The notes beneath the pieces were generated by a model. It ran no database searches and was not told where the DNA came from. It saw nothing but the letters and a program-made list of their open reading frames with translations. From positions 1-64,000 of IMG/VR virus record IMGVR_UViG_3300026488_000018: a DNA stretch of 64,000 nt, one strand, 5' to 3'. This DNA comes from a virus. Made by a program: the position numbers and the translations under genes. Shown here piece after piece: positions 7,898 through 16,840 of this stretch (the first letter of the stretch is position 1; every line of letters begins with the position of its first letter).

Positions 7898-8218
7898 ATG
7901 GATGAGGGTGACATTGAAGTTGATATTAGCGTGTTACATGCGATGATTTTGGGTTTTATTCTGGGTGCAGTTCAGAGTTATGTGTTAGGTGTTAATTTCT
8001 GGGTTGGCGGATTCATTGGCGCACTGGTGGTTGGCGTTGTTCCGATACTGGGTGTGATTCCTATATTAGGCCCGGTGTTGGCGTATTTTGCGGATAAGTG
8101 GATATTTAACGTCACAGGATTCCCCACCCTGAGCTGGGTATTGTTTTTGAGCATAGGCTTGGCGGTGTTTAATACAATTGTGGTATTGTTTTTGCTGTTG
8201 GCGATATTTGGGGATTAA
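7898..8218 (+). CDS. Small membrane protein, three hydrophobic segments
   Basis: 106 residues. Hydrophobic segments are visible at about 12-42, 42-66 (VVGVVPILGVIPILGPVLAYF) and 79-104 (VLFLSIGLAVFNTIVVLFLLLAIF). The N-terminus is short and acidic. A holin-like role is possible from size, but there is no lysin next to it and the family is not recognised. Confidence 0.65.
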   Translation: MDEGDIEVDISVLHAMILGFILGAVQSYVLGVNFWVGGFIGALVVGVVPILGVIPILGPVLAYFADKWIFNVTGFPTLSWVLFLSIGLAVFNTIVVLFLLLAIFGD

Positions 8219-8225
8219 CTGGGTC

Positions 8226-8250
8226 TTTTAAACCACAGTGCGGTATTTTT
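8226..8250 (+). promoter_or_regulatory. Archaeal promoter of tailspike 1
   Basis: TTTAAA at 8227-8232, 10 bases, then GTATT at 8243, ending TTTTTATGG. The spike start ATG 8264 lies 37 bases after the box, the usual distance for this promoter type here. Confidence 0.7.
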
Positions 8251-8263
8251 TATGGTGGTTGTA

Positions 8264-9823
8264 ATGAGTGTGGGTTGGTCATATAGTCGTTGGGCGAGTA
8301 AGATTAAAGCTGACTTGGCTGAGGGCAAGTTTAGCAATGATGCTGGACAGACTGAAATTAACGGTTGGCATATTGGTGAGGCACCGATGAATGCTTATGA
8401 CTACATAGTTTATGGTAAGGATACCAATAACGATGGTATAGTTGATATTACCTATGCTAAGAATGGACGTACAGGGAAGATTGAATTTAGTGATACTGAT
8501 GCAAGTAATGTTATACAGAATGTGATTGATGAGGTGTATAATAATGGCGGAGGTAATATTTTTGTTAAGGAAGGAGTTTATAAGATAACGTCGACACTTA
8601 AGTTGCGTTCAGGGGTTACACTTGAGGGTGTAAAGTATAAATCTATTTTGAAGTTATATAATGATGTCGATTTAATGCATATAGTATCCGATAATTCTAG
8701 TGGTTCTGATATGTTTTATGTTTCTGATGTTGTTACCACGTCGCTTAAAAATATTGTGTTTGACGGGAATGATAGACAGTATAATACAGATTTGCTGAAG
8801 TTGAGTGGTGTTTGGTACGGAGCATTTGAGGGATTGGTATTTCAAAATCATGGAGGCATAGCGATACATTTCTATGGCCAGAATTCAAATATTAATAAGT
8901 TCGATAATATAGAGATATATAATTGCGGTAACACGACTAATATTACAACGATAAGTGGTGAACTTATAGGAACACCAATTATATATTTTGAACCAAAAAT
9001 ATCACCATATGAAAAGACAACTGATTTACAAGTAACAAATTTGTATGCTGAACGTAATTACGGAGGAATATTTATAGATGGAGAAGATGTTAGTAAGGCC
9101 GGTGTAACTCATTTACATATTGTTAATGCTCATATAGAAGAAACACCATTAAGTACGCTTTCTGTGCAATATGGTGCATTAGGTGGATATTTATATTATG
9201 CGTATATTAATAACATATCAATATCATGGACAGCTTGGAGTGGAATTAAAATAATAGATGGATATTATGTCAGATTAGAGAATGCAACATTCTACAAAAC
9301 TGGCAGCACAGCGATTTATGCTAATAAACTTGTTCGGTCAGGGTTAGTAAATATAAATTTTGTTAGTTATGGGGCAAATGATAGTAATGCGTATGCAGTA
9401 TACTCAAATGATTTGGGTGGAACATACATACAAGGTTATATTGCAGATTACGAGGGAACAAATAATACAGTATATCTTGGTAGTTACGGTGGAGGAATTA
9501 TAGTAATTGATGGTTATCCAATGACTGAAAGAATTGATTATGGTTCTCTAACAACTTTCAGGAATAGTGTTGTAGTCTCAACTAAGAGTTTTGGTAAAAG
9601 GAATTCGGGTATTGCAACTTTCACTGGTGATGGGAGCACGACGACATTTACAATAGTGCATGGTCTAGTTGATGCACCCAGTAAATACTTTGTGCAACCT
9701 CTAAGTGCTGATGCTAAAGCATACAGCTCGGTTAGTGCAGATACAACAAATATAACGATTACGTTTGACACTGCCCCAGCCAGCGGTGCTGAGCTGAAGT
9801 TTTACTGGTATGCCGAGGTTTGA
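8264..9823 (+). CDS. Tailspike 1, pectate-lyase-like beta-helix protein
   Basis: 519 residues. The N-terminal 75 residues carry the anchor signature shared by four spikes here ([17 protein letters not shown] then [12 protein letters not shown]). Residues about 85-430 are a right-handed parallel beta-helix of pectin-lyase type, entering with [14 protein letters not shown], with repeated LKNIVFDGN and NI-type turns. The last 75 residues ([18 protein letters not shown] ... FYWYAEV) match the end of the spike at 38206. ATG 8264 follows GGTGGTTGTA. It is likely a receptor-binding or polysaccharide-degrading spike. Confidence 0.85.
   Translation: MSVGWSYSRWASKIKADLAEGKFSNDAGQTEINGWHIGEAPMNAYDYIVYGKDTNNDGIVDITYAKNGRTGKIEFSDTDASNVIQNVIDEVYNNGGGNIFVKEGVYKITSTLKLRSGVTLEGVKYKSILKLYNDVDLMHIVSDNSSGSDMFYVSDVVTTSLKNIVFDGNDRQYNTDLLKLSGVWYGAFEGLVFQNHGGIAIHFYGQNSNINKFDNIEIYNCGNTTNITTISGELIGTPIIYFEPKISPYEKTTDLQVTNLYAERNYGGIFIDGEDVSKAGVTHLHIVNAHIEETPLSTLSVQYGALGGYLYYAYINNISISWTAWSGIKIIDGYYVRLENATFYKTGSTAIYANKLVRSGLVNINFVSYGANDSNAYAVYSNDLGGTYIQGYIADYEGTNNTVYLGSYGGGIIVIDGYPMTERIDYGSLTTFRNSVVVSTKSFGKRNSGIATFTGDGSTTTFTIVHGLVDAPSKYFVQPLSADAKAYSSVSADTTNITITFDTAPASGAELKFYWYAEV
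8392..8489 (+). repeat. Spike anchor repeat, copy 1
   Basis: DNA encoding the YDYI...[11 protein letters not shown] signature. The nucleotide sequence is visibly related to the copies at 11467, 38329 and 40332, so the anchors are diverged duplicates. Confidence 0.75.
9604..9823 (+). repeat. Spike C-terminal repeat, copy 1
   Basis: Encodes a 70-residue end domain ([27 protein letters not shown]) related to the end of the spike at 38206-39738. End domains of this kind often assist trimer formation. Confidence 0.7.
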
Positions 9824-9828
9824 TGGGA

Positions 9829-9860
9829 TTTTAAACTTCTCTTTTGTATTTTTATTGGTT
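9829..9860 (+). promoter_or_regulatory. Archaeal promoter
   Basis: TTTAAA at 9830-9835, 10 bases, then GTATTTTTATTGG from 9846. It precedes the start at 9868 by 38 bases. Confidence 0.7.
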
Positions 9861-9867
9861 GGGGCAT

Positions 9868-10137
9868 ATGAATTACAGGATTGTTCTGGAACCTAATATT
9901 AAGGTAGATGAATGGATTGAAGCCGGCGCATATGTAGAGTATCCGAGCGGTGAGATTAAGAAAGTTACGGGTTATTTAAAAGACGGTAGGATTATTGTCT
10001 ACATTGCAGACGAGGATATTCCGAAAGACGGCGCGTATATTTTTCAGGGTTACATATACAACGGTTCAGAGTATAATTACATCTCCAGCCCCGCGGTATT
10101 GTTTTTAAGGAGAGGTGGTTGTTATGATAAAGAGTGA
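9868..10137 (+). CDS. Baseplate/fibre accessory protein (Ig-like), related to 13237
   Basis: 89 residues. It begins MNYRIVLEPNIKVDEWIEAG and has the pattern P-SGEIKKV, DGRIIVYI, DIPKDGAYIFQGYI, reading as an Ig-like sandwich. The gene at 13237 shares this plan (KPSGVEVYW, DLDESGFYRIEA). ATG 9868 is favoured because it lies 38 bases after the TATA box. Its end overlaps the next gene. Confidence 0.6.
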   Translation: MNYRIVLEPNIKVDEWIEAGAYVEYPSGEIKKVTGYLKDGRIIVYIADEDIPKDGAYIFQGYIYNGSEYNYISSPAVLFLRRGGCYDKE

Positions 10138-10600
10138 TGCTGGTCTTAAGGGTGAGGTGCGTATTATTGTTAGGCGGAGTGATGGTTCTGTTGAAGAACA
10201 TTCCTTTCGGAATGTCATCACAGATGCGGGAAAAACATGGCTTCTTAAGTTGGGTTTTACGGATGAAACTGCGCGGTTTAGGTATATTGCGATTGGTACT
10301 GGAACAACTCCAGAGAGTTCTTCAGATACGGCGTTAGAGAATGAAATTGTTAGAGTTAATGCAGGTGTTGAATTTGTCACTATTGATACTAATAATGATG
10401 CAGTTCGCTTGCACGGGGTATTTGATTCGAGCGTTGTGAGTGGTTTGCAGAGTATAACTGAGGCGGGCGTATTTAATGACGCGAGTGGGGGCGTATTGCT
10501 GGCGCGGAGAGTATTTCCAGTTATTAACGTTGATTTTGATGCAGGTGATGTTCTTGAGATATTTTGGACGATTCAGTTAAAGTATCTGGGTGAGGAGTGA
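10124..10600 (+). CDS. Tail/baseplate protein
   Basis: 158 residues. The segment NVITDAGKTWLLKLGF ... YIAIGTGTTPESS ... ALENEIVR is a pattern I associate with tail fibre/baseplate proteins of tailed phages (N-x-ITDAGK, IGTGTT, L-x-E-x-R). The rest is beta-rich and ends WTIQLKYLG. AAGGAGAGGTGG precedes the ATG. It is coupled to the next gene by TGATG. Confidence 0.7.
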   Translation: MIKSDAGLKGEVRIIVRRSDGSVEEHSFRNVITDAGKTWLLKLGFTDETARFRYIAIGTGTTPESSSDTALENEIVRVNAGVEFVTIDTNNDAVRLHGVFDSSVVSGLQSITEAGVFNDASGGVLLARRVFPVINVDFDAGDVLEIFWTIQLKYLGEE

Positions 10601-11328
10601 TGGTGCTGGCATGGCTTAGGGGTGTTGATGATGCTAAACCGATTTTTCCAACGTACTTAGAGGCGTTTGTTCAGGCACTGAATGGGAAGTATGTTGTTAC
10701 AGGATTGGAAGTTACCTCGAGTGGCAATAACGATTTGGTTATTAATGTTGCGAGTGGCAAGGTTAAGTACGATATGATTGTTTACGATGTAAACGGAACG
10801 AGTTTTACCTTAACAGCAGCCCCCACGGGCACTGTTAGGTATGATGTCATTGTTTGGGATGGTGTAGACCAGGCCCTGAAAGTTTTGGAAGGCACGGGAA
10901 CGTTGAGTTTACCTAACGGGTTGGTTGTGAGTAAGACTGCGCGCCTGGAAGATACACAGATTCCGCTCGCGGTTGTGAGAGTGAATGGTACTAAGGGTTA
11001 TATTGATGATGGAGATATTTTCGATGCGCGCGTCAGCGTCGGGGATTTTGCAACGAATTTAAGAACGGTTGAGGTTAGTTCTGATTATGAGGCAAAATAT
11101 AACGATGCGATGTTGGTTGATACAAGCGCCGGTGATGTGACTATTGTCCTACCCGAGCCTCGCGATGATAACATTGTTCTTGTCAAGAAAACCAGCGCAG
11201 ACAGCAACGCAGTATTGATTATGAGTGTTAACGGCGAGTTGATTGATGGTGAAAATCAGATTGAGATTTACGAACAAGATGTGAGTTTGATGTTTTTTGG
11301 TTCGGGAGGTAAATGGGTGATTATCTAA
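10600..11328 (+). CDS. Tail fibre/baseplate protein
   Basis: 242 residues, beginning MVLAWLRGVDDAKPIFPTYL. The first 140 residues resemble phage receptor-binding/upper-baseplate proteins (GLEVTSSGNNDLVINVASG, YDVIVWDG, IPLAVVRV, DGDIFDAR). The C-terminal 80 residues form another beta domain (AMLVDTSAGDVTIVLPEP, ending FFGSGGKWVII), as in fibres that end in a stabilising domain. Confidence 0.7.
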   Translation: MVLAWLRGVDDAKPIFPTYLEAFVQALNGKYVVTGLEVTSSGNNDLVINVASGKVKYDMIVYDVNGTSFTLTAAPTGTVRYDVIVWDGVDQALKVLEGTGTLSLPNGLVVSKTARLEDTQIPLAVVRVNGTKGYIDDGDIFDARVSVGDFATNLRTVEVSSDYEAKYNDAMLVDTSAGDVTIVLPEPRDDNIVLVKKTSADSNAVLIMSVNGELIDGENQIEIYEQDVSLMFFGSGGKWVII

Positions 11329-11340
11329 GGGGGTATTGTC

Positions 11341-12576
11341 ATGGCTGAGATTAAGTTTTGGGACGATGGTATTGTAAAGAAGAAGATTGCGTACAACCCA
11401 AATGTCGGGCAGTTAGGTGTAACTGTTGATGATAATGAGTGGAAATATTTTGATGAACCAGTGCAAGGTTATGATTACATCATTTTCAAGGATGATAATT
11501 ATGTTTATGCCAAGAATGGTAGAACAGGAAAGATTGAATTTAAAGGGGAAGCAGGAGTGGATGATGCGAAAGTGATACAGAATGTATTCGATATAGTTAC
11601 TGAAAACCAGACAATATACGTAAAAGGAAATTTTAAAATATCTACAATAATTCAGGTTAAGACTACATCAATAATTGTTTTTTCAGGTAAGCTAATAGCA
11701 AACGCAGACACGGGTGCAATTTTGAAAGTTTTATCTACAGCTCCAAAAACTATCTTAATTAACCTGTATATAGATGGTAACAACAGAACTTTCGACACAA
11801 GAGGTATTAGAATAGAAGCTACGGATGTAGTACTATTTAATCCACGTGTTGAAAATTGTTTACGGCATGGAATACAAGTATATCACTCATCTCGGACAGT
11901 TGATAATGGGGCAATAATTAATCCTTATGTAAACAATTGTGGAAGTCAAACGGGAGAAGCGAATATTCACATATATAGAGCAATTGGGTACAAAGTCATT
12001 GGTGGATACTCAGCTAACAACCAAGCAGATAACGGACTGTACTTTGCTGAGAGTTATGATTGTATTGCAAAAGGAATTGTTCTTGAGGGTAATGCAACAA
12101 ACGGGGTTCACTCGAATGCAAATGAGTTGGGTAAGGGTAATGTGTTGATTGGAGTTATAGCGAGAAACAATACTAATAGCGGAATTTTGAGTGATTATGC
12201 AGATGAGATAATAGGATGTAAGTGTTACGGAAATGACCACGGGGTATCAGTAGGTTATGGGACAAAAGTCATAGGCGGGGAGTTTTATAACAACAATACT
12301 CATGGGATTTTTAGATATGCCAGTGAGACAATAAGAGCAGATATAACAATTTTAGGAGCTACTTGTAGAAACAATGGTTACGATGGGATTCGCCTCTGGA
12401 ATGTAACACATTGCAAGGTTCTCGGGTGTAATGTGATTGACAACGGAGCATATGGCATACACGGTGCTGGTGGTGAAGACTACTTAATAATTACAAATAA
12501 CATTGTAACAGGAAATACATCAGGAGCGATTTCAGTTGGTGGCTCAAACAATGTTATAGCAAACAATATAACGTAA
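11341..12576 (+). CDS. Tailspike 2, parallel beta-helix protein
   Basis: 411 residues. It carries the anchor signature in shortened form ([24 protein letters not shown]). From about residue 75 a right-handed parallel beta-helix follows, with many [22 protein letters not shown] and NNIVTGN turns, as in polysaccharide-degrading spikes. It stops after the helix (NNVIANNIT) without the end domain found in spikes 1 and 3. GGGGGTATTGTC precedes the ATG. Confidence 0.8.
   Translation: MAEIKFWDDGIVKKKIAYNPNVGQLGVTVDDNEWKYFDEPVQGYDYIIFKDDNYVYAKNGRTGKIEFKGEAGVDDAKVIQNVFDIVTENQTIYVKGNFKISTIIQVKTTSIIVFSGKLIANADTGAILKVLSTAPKTILINLYIDGNNRTFDTRGIRIEATDVVLFNPRVENCLRHGIQVYHSSRTVDNGAIINPYVNNCGSQTGEANIHIYRAIGYKVIGGYSANNQADNGLYFAESYDCIAKGIVLEGNATNGVHSNANELGKGNVLIGVIARNNTNSGILSDYADEIIGCKCYGNDHGVSVGYGTKVIGGEFYNNNTHGIFRYASETIRADITILGATCRNNGYDGIRLWNVTHCKVLGCNVIDNGAYGIHGAGGEDYLIITNNIVTGNTSGAISVGGSNNVIANNIT
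11467..11541 (+). repeat. Spike anchor repeat, copy 2 (shortened)
   Basis: Same anchor signature as 8392 but lacking the NGDGIVD turn, so it is internally shortened. Confidence 0.7.
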
Positions 12577-12721
12577 AATGACCCATTGTAATGCTGACGG
12601 GGTATGAATGATGCTATGTTAGCATATAAGAAATGAATTTGGGGTGTTAGTTAAATGAAGTCATATATCGGCGAAGGCAAGTTGTTAGTTTAAGTTTTTA
12701 ATTTTCTTTTCAGTATTTTTA
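12577..12721 (+). other. 145-base gap with stem-loop and possible gene remnant
   Basis: It contains a perfect 6-bp inverted repeat ATGCTA-TGT-TAGCAT at 12611-12625. An ATG at 12654 gives only 12 codons (MKSYIGEGKLLV), reminiscent of spike N-termini such as the one at 40201, perhaps a remnant. The promoter at 12695 occupies the end. Confidence 0.35.
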
Positions 12722-12722
12722 T
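12695..12722 (+). promoter_or_regulatory. Archaeal promoter-like element
   Basis: TTTTTAAT at 12695-12702, 10 bases, GTATTTTTATTGGG from 12713. It lies closer to the apparent start (12722) than other promoters here, so that start is doubtful. Confidence 0.55.
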
Positions 12723-13240
12723 TGGGTGAGAAAAAAACGGCGGAGCATTGGTGGTTTACGTATAACGATTTTACAGATACTAATTTCGGTGCGGTATATA
12801 GTAGTAGTATGACTGAGTTCGATAGTGTAAGTGGTGCACATGAGTTTTCAGTGAGGGATTTTAACAAGAATTTCAAGGCATCTATGGATATAAATGACGT
12901 TGATTTTATTAAACATGTTAAGTTGTGGATGAGGGGTTATAGGCAAACAGTGTTTGGTGACGGTTTCACGTTAGGGTTATTTGGCGGGTATCGTGTATTA
13001 CCAGGTAAGATAGATTTAATTGGAATAAGAACGAAAATGCCCAGGAGACTGAAGGTTAATTATGATAGTGTAGCATGGTTAAGAGATATACAGGTATCGA
13101 GAATTGGCAAGATTTTAGAGGCGAAGGGTTTATATATTGTAGATGCAAATATATATACGAGACTATTATGTCTGTTTAAAGAAGTGAGAAAGAGGGTTAG
13201 AATGGCAGTGCGGATGTTTCTGCGGAGGGGATGGAGATGA
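12722..13240 (+). CDS. Hypothetical tail-region protein
   Basis: Up to 172 residues. TTG 12722 is nearly on the expected transcription start; a later ATG at 12809 would give 143 residues. The sequence begins GEKKTAEHWWFTYNDF, has a beta-rich middle, and ends strongly basic (FKEVRKRVRMAVRMFLRRGWR), which suggests nucleic-acid or membrane contact. Not recognised. Confidence 0.5.
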   Translation: MGEKKTAEHWWFTYNDFTDTNFGAVYSSSMTEFDSVSGAHEFSVRDFNKNFKASMDINDVDFIKHVKLWMRGYRQTVFGDGFTLGLFGGYRVLPGKIDLIGIRTKMPRRLKVNYDSVAWLRDIQVSRIGKILEAKGLYIVDANIYTRLLCLFKEVRKRVRMAVRMFLRRGWR

Positions 13241-13557
13241 AGCGACCAGTGATATACGCAGGCAGCTACGGTATTGATATTTATGCTGATGTTGGCGATG
13301 CTATTGAATGTAAGTTCAGGGTTATTAAGCCGAGCGGAGTAGAAGTTTACTGGGAATGCACACGAGATGAAAACGGACTATGGTATTATAGAACAAAAAA
13401 AGGCGATTTAGATGAGAGTGGATTTTATAGAATTGAGGCTGTTGTCAAGGAGGATGAATGTTCAGACGAAAAATTTATAAACTTTGGTGGGTTTAATGTA
13501 TCTGAAAGCGAGTTGGTGATATACAATGAGAGAAAGTTTAATCAAAGAATTTGGTGA
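13237..13557 (+). CDS. Ig-like accessory protein, related to 9868
   Basis: 106 residues from ATG 13237 (GGAGGGG seven bases upstream; ATG 13231 is too close). It reads as an Ig-like beta sandwich: GSYGIDIYADVGDAIECKF, KPSGVEVYWEC, LWYYRTKKGDLDESGFYRI. The layout matches the protein at 9868. It is probably a structural accessory. The end overlaps the next gene. Confidence 0.55.
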   Translation: MKRPVIYAGSYGIDIYADVGDAIECKFRVIKPSGVEVYWECTRDENGLWYYRTKKGDLDESGFYRIEAVVKEDECSDEKFINFGGFNVSESELVIYNERKFNQRIW

Positions 13558-13750
13558 ACAATGGTATTCTGAGCACTGGCCATACGTGCATTATGTTTAT
13601 TCGATGACGAAGAACGCGAGAGATAACGGGTTTAAGGATTGGATGATAGAATTCAAGGTGGGTAACACAACATTCACAGGTATTGTTAGGGATGAGGCGA
13701 AGGTGATAATTGAGAAGGAGGATAAATTTGTCGAGGAGGTGATAGGATGA
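13526..13750 (+). CDS. Small hypothetical protein (74 aa)
   Basis: ATG 13526 lies inside the end of the previous gene. The product begins MRESLIKEFGEQWYSEHWPY and has an alpha-beta layout with aromatic clusters. It ends EEVIG and overlaps the next start. No family recognised. Confidence 0.5.
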   Translation: MRESLIKEFGEQWYSEHWPYVHYVYSMTKNARDNGFKDWMIEFKVGNTTFTGIVRDEAKVIIEKEDKFVEEVIG

Positions 13751-14028
13751 TGGTTCGTGGTGTAGAGGTTAAGTTTTTAGGTGAAGATGGAAATATTGTT
13801 CGTAAGCATGTTATGGTATTCTTTAGAGCTATTGATGAGGAATATTTAGACAAGAATCTTAAGGAGCGCGGTTTTGTTAAAAAGTTTGGTACGTGGGTTA
13901 AGGGAAATATTGTAGTTGAGAAAGTTGATTATGAGTTTAGTTATTCGACTGTTAGTCATGTGGATTTTGGATTTATATTGGATTTGCTAATGAAGAACAG
14001 AGAGCGAAAACATGAGGAGGCGGGTTGA
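13747..14028 (+). CDS. Small hypothetical protein (93 aa)
   Basis: ATG 13747 or 13750 overlaps the preceding stop, with GAGGAGGTGATAGG upstream. It is a basic alpha/beta protein, beginning MMVRGVEVKFLGEDGNIV and ending with a charged helix (LMKNRERKHEEAG). No family recognised. Confidence 0.55.
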   Translation: MMVRGVEVKFLGEDGNIVRKHVMVFFRAIDEEYLDKNLKERGFVKKFGTWVKGNIVVEKVDYEFSYSTVSHVDFGFILDLLMKNRERKHEEAG

Positions 14029-14155
14029 AACAGGGCACGAAATTTAGTTTGTTTGGTTTTACGGTTATATTTCATTTTTGCTACGTGGTAGACGGGATAC
14101 AACAACCAGCGGTGTTTGTTTAAGGAATTGTTTGAATAAATGGAGGGGTGGTATT

Positions 14156-14431
14156 ATGGAGGTTTATGTTGTTGTTGAGGGGGATGTTATTCTCGGCGTA
14201 TTTACAAGGGAGGATGTTGCAAAGGAAGTTGTTTCTATGATTGGCGATGACGATGTCTGGTATGAGAAACATGAGATAGATTCCCCGGTTTACGTGTATG
14301 ATTGTGGTGAGTTTAGGGTTGGTGTCAGGCATGACGAGGGGGAGGAGTGGATAGTCCGCATAGGTCCAGGCAAGAAGTATGTATGCAGGAAGATTTATGA
14401 GTGGAGGGGGAACGAAGATGAATTGGATTGA
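14156..14431 (+). CDS. Small hypothetical protein (91 aa)
   Basis: GGAGGGGTGGTATT precedes ATG 14156. It begins MEVYVVVEGDVILGVFTRED with the layout K-VY-V-x-GD-x-I-x-GVF-S/T-x-E-x-A seen in a widespread family of small phage and prokaryotic proteins of unknown function. Two cysteines are present (YDCGEF, YVCRKI). The end overlaps the transporter gene. Confidence 0.6.
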   Translation: MEVYVVVEGDVILGVFTREDVAKEVVSMIGDDDVWYEKHEIDSPVYVYDCGEFRVGVRHDEGEEWIVRIGPGKKYVCRKIYEWRGNEDELD

Positions 14432-15113
14432 TTTCATTATCTGGGCAATTATCACACTGGGCATTGTTTTAGGCGGTATTGTTGCTTCTCGGTGGTTTGG
14501 ACGGGGTGTGTTTTACGGGCTTTACGCGGGGCTTACTGTTGTGGCGAATATAATTGCAGTGAAGTTGATTACGATAGGGAGTTTTGTTGTTCCAGCTGCG
14601 GTGTTAGTATATAGCGCAACCTTTCTCGTGACTGATATTATTGATGAAGTGTGGGGTAGGAAGGAAGGTTATAGGGTTGTTATGACGGGGTTTATTACAA
14701 ACATTGTCGCAGTTATTGCAATATGGCTAGCAGTTCACTGGCAAGCTGCCCCGTTTGTGTCAGAGGATTTTACCAAATCGTTTAGCAGTGTTCTCAGTAT
14801 GGCTCCACGCATAGTTGGCGCGAGTGTTGTGAGTTATTTGATTTCGCAGAATCACGATGTTTGGGCGTTCCATTTTTGGAAGGATAAAACTGGTGGCAAG
14901 TACCTTTGGCTAAGGAATAATGCGAGTACAATAGTTAGTCAGGCAATTGATACGATTGTGTTTATAGGTCTTGCGTTTTATGGAGTAGTCCCAACCGATG
15001 TATTGTTTGATATGATACTGGGACAGTATGTGGTGAAAGTTCTTATAGCCCTGACCGACACACCGTTTGTTTATTTGGGTGTATGGGTGACAAGGAAGGT
15101 GTATGACATATGA
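14418..15113 (+). CDS. yhhQ: YhhQ/VUT-family queuosine-precursor transporter
   Basis: 231 residues with about six membrane helices. Family signatures are visible: TDIIDEVWGRKEGYRVV, a central LVTD, and NNASTIVSQAIDTIVF. YhhQ proteins carry preQ0/preQ1-type 7-deazaguanines across the membrane. ATG 14418 follows GGAGGGGG. A viral copy fits the FolE/QueD/QueE/QueC set at 53-56 kb and suggests that import and synthesis both feed 7-deazaguanine use. The start overlaps the preceding gene and the end overlaps the next by four bases. Confidence 0.9.
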   Translation: MNWIDFIIWAIITLGIVLGGIVASRWFGRGVFYGLYAGLTVVANIIAVKLITIGSFVVPAAVLVYSATFLVTDIIDEVWGRKEGYRVVMTGFITNIVAVIAIWLAVHWQAAPFVSEDFTKSFSSVLSMAPRIVGASVVSYLISQNHDVWAFHFWKDKTGGKYLWLRNNASTIVSQAIDTIVFIGLAFYGVVPTDVLFDMILGQYVVKVLIALTDTPFVYLGVWVTRKVYDI

Positions 15114-15381
15114 AGAAGCTCGAATCTCGTCTTTTTTCTTATTTTGATTCCGGTAAACGTGTAGTTGAAGTTGATGATTATGATGAGTTGGAACACGAAG
15201 TGATTAAAAAATCGAGAAGACTGATAACCCAACAGCCCCGTATTGTTACAAAGGCCGTATTGGTAAGTTGAATGTAAAGGTGTATTGCGAAATAGATGGC
15301 GATGGGGTAAAGTGGATTAGATTGTATCGCAGGGATAAGATTGTTGATATCTTTCCAAAGAGTGAAGATGACGATTTTTAA
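15110..15381 (+). CDS. Small acidic protein interrupted by a frameshift at an A6 run
   Basis: ATG 15110 opens 53 codons ending at TGA 15269-15271, but sense is lost after residue 34. If one A is added in the A6 run at 15206-15211 (or the ribosome slips back one base), a single protein of about 90 residues results: MKKLESRLFSYFDSGKRVVE ... VIKKIEKTDNPTAPYCYKGR ... IFPKSEDDDF, ending at TAA 15379. The downstream frame is clearly coding-like. This may be a sequencing or assembly error, a mutation, or programmed slippage on AAA AAA. Confidence 0.5.
15206..15211 (+). other. Putative frameshift site (A6)
   Basis: Homopolymer where the reading frame of 15110-15381 changes by -1. Zero frame is ATT AAA AAA TCG; the restored frame reads AAA AAA ATC GAG AAG. 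Confidence 0.4.
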
Positions 15382-15403
15382 ATGTTTGTGCAGTATTTTT
15401 TAC
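15375..15403 (+). promoter_or_regulatory. Archaeal promoter of the tail operon
   Basis: TTTAAA at 15377-15382 overlaps the stop of the preceding gene. After 10 bases GTATTTTTTACAG follows from 15393. The next start is ATG 15420. Confidence 0.7.
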
Positions 15404-15419
15404 AGTAAGGTGAGTAAGT

Positions 15420-16043
15420 ATGGATGGAGCAGATATTGTATACTTGACTCTTTTGGATATGTTTGACGGTGTTTCGTTTGGAAAAACTATTCGTGTTGAT
15501 TATGTTTATAATCAGAAGAGGGCAGATGTGAGGGACGCAGATTGGGTGTTTGTATATGAAATTTTTTCTAACGTGAATTGGCTGGGGATTAATACGAATA
15601 CATATGATATTGTTTCGCGTGTTGCTATTGACGTTCGAACGGCGGATAAGCAACGTTACGCGATGCTGAAAAAACATATTTTGGATTGGTTCAGGAGCGC
15701 GAAGTACGAATTTAATGGGGATGATGAACCTGTTGAGTTGAGAGAATTCGACGATTTTGTTGAGTTTAAGCATGATGGTGCATATGTTGTTAGTGTTCGG
15801 TATCTTGGGAGTGATGAGTTAGCGCGTGGCGATTACGTTAAATTGGTATTTGATGATGGTACGTTTATTACAGGCTGGGTGTGGGGCATTTATAACGGCA
15901 GACTAGTGATTTTTCAGCGCCGTGGTATTTTCTGGATGGTGATGATTGATTCGATAAACGAGTTGAGTGATAAGATGAAGGGGTTGTATAGGTTTGTTAT
16001 TAATGTTAGAGTTAGAATGTTTATAGGGGTGTGTTGTAAATGA
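15420..16043 (+). CDS. Probable tail terminator/completion protein
   Basis: 207 residues. It is the first gene of the tail operon, immediately upstream of the tube protein. The N-terminal 110 residues have the alpha/beta layout of tail-terminator/minor-tail proteins (YEIFSNVNWLGINTNTYDIVSRVAIDVRT then KHILDWFRSAKYEF). The C-terminal half adds beta strands (FDDGTFITGWVWGIYNGRLVIF) and a basic tail. The assignment rests on position and layout. Confidence 0.5.
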   Translation: MDGADIVYLTLLDMFDGVSFGKTIRVDYVYNQKRADVRDADWVFVYEIFSNVNWLGINTNTYDIVSRVAIDVRTADKQRYAMLKKHILDWFRSAKYEFNGDDEPVELREFDDFVEFKHDGAYVVSVRYLGSDELARGDYVKLVFDDGTFITGWVWGIYNGRLVIFQRRGIFWMVMIDSINELSDKMKGLYRFVINVRVRMFIGVCCK

Positions 16044-16840
16044 CGGTTTTTACAGGTAATAAAGGTAGTGTTGTATATAGTATAGATGGTGGCACTACAT
16101 GGAAAAATTTTGGAACGGGTGTAAGCATAAATAATGTCAGTTTGAGGAGAGAGATTATTCAAGTGACTGGTGTTGGCTGTAGAAAACCTCAGGCGCTGGT
16201 GGGTGGTCGGTATAGCGCATCATGGAGTATTGATTTTAATCCAACAGACGGAAAAATTAAGGAAATTATAGATGATTTGGGGTTACTGGGAGTAAATCCA
16301 ACGAAGTTTAGTCTCAAAATGGAAGTTGATGGTATATCATACATTTCGAATGATACGTATGCGTCGAGATTAACGTTGACGAGCAGAATAGGTGAAGTTG
16401 TGCGCGGCACGATTGAGGGTGTGGCAATGGATTTTTTAGTTGGGACTGGAAACGGTGATATAAATTGTGATCATGGTTCACCTATAACGTTTGTGGATAG
16501 CAGTGTTAGTGTTGATGGTGAAGACGCCGGTTATGTTAGGAGTGTGAGCATAAATATAAATTCAGCTATTGAGCCAGTGTACACACTCGGTACCGAGTAT
16601 TTTCAGGATGTTTATGGGAGAGTTATAACGCTTTCGGGTAGGATGAGTATAGTTTTGAATTCTATAGGTATGTATACGAAGTTTAAGAGCGGGAGTGATG
16701 TAACATTTAGCATTAGGATGGGTAGTAATACTTTGACGTTCACACCAAGTAAGATAGAAGAGGTGGGTACTAGTATTAGACCCGGTGAAGTTGTAGAAAT
16801 GTCGCTGGCATTTGTGGGTAAGGATTTAACGGTGGTATGA
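16040..16840 (+). CDS. Major tail tube protein
   Basis: 266 residues, nearly all beta. It begins MTVFTGNKGSVVYSIDGGTT. The pattern of a repeated beta domain (SASWSIDFNPTDGKIKEII ... LTLTSRIGEVVRGTIEGVAM, then SVSININSAIEPVYTLGTEY ... ITLSGRMSIV) matches siphovirus tube subunits, with a possible internal duplication. Upstream terminator and downstream gp10-like, chaperone and tape-measure genes support the call. No sheath gene is seen, which argues for a non-contractile tail. Confidence 0.75.
   Translation: MTVFTGNKGSVVYSIDGGTTWKNFGTGVSINNVSLRREIIQVTGVGCRKPQALVGGRYSASWSIDFNPTDGKIKEIIDDLGLLGVNPTKFSLKMEVDGISYISNDTYASRLTLTSRIGEVVRGTIEGVAMDFLVGTGNGDINCDHGSPITFVDSSVSVDGEDAGYVRSVSININSAIEPVYTLGTEYFQDVYGRVITLSGRMSIVLNSIGMYTKFKSGSDVTFSIRMGSNTLTFTPSKIEEVGTSIRPGEVVEMSLAFVGKDLTVV

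Noticed and set aside
12611-12625. Stem-loop as intrinsic terminator or attachment site
   Set aside because: Six base pairs with a three-base loop and no T-run next to it; kept only as a note.
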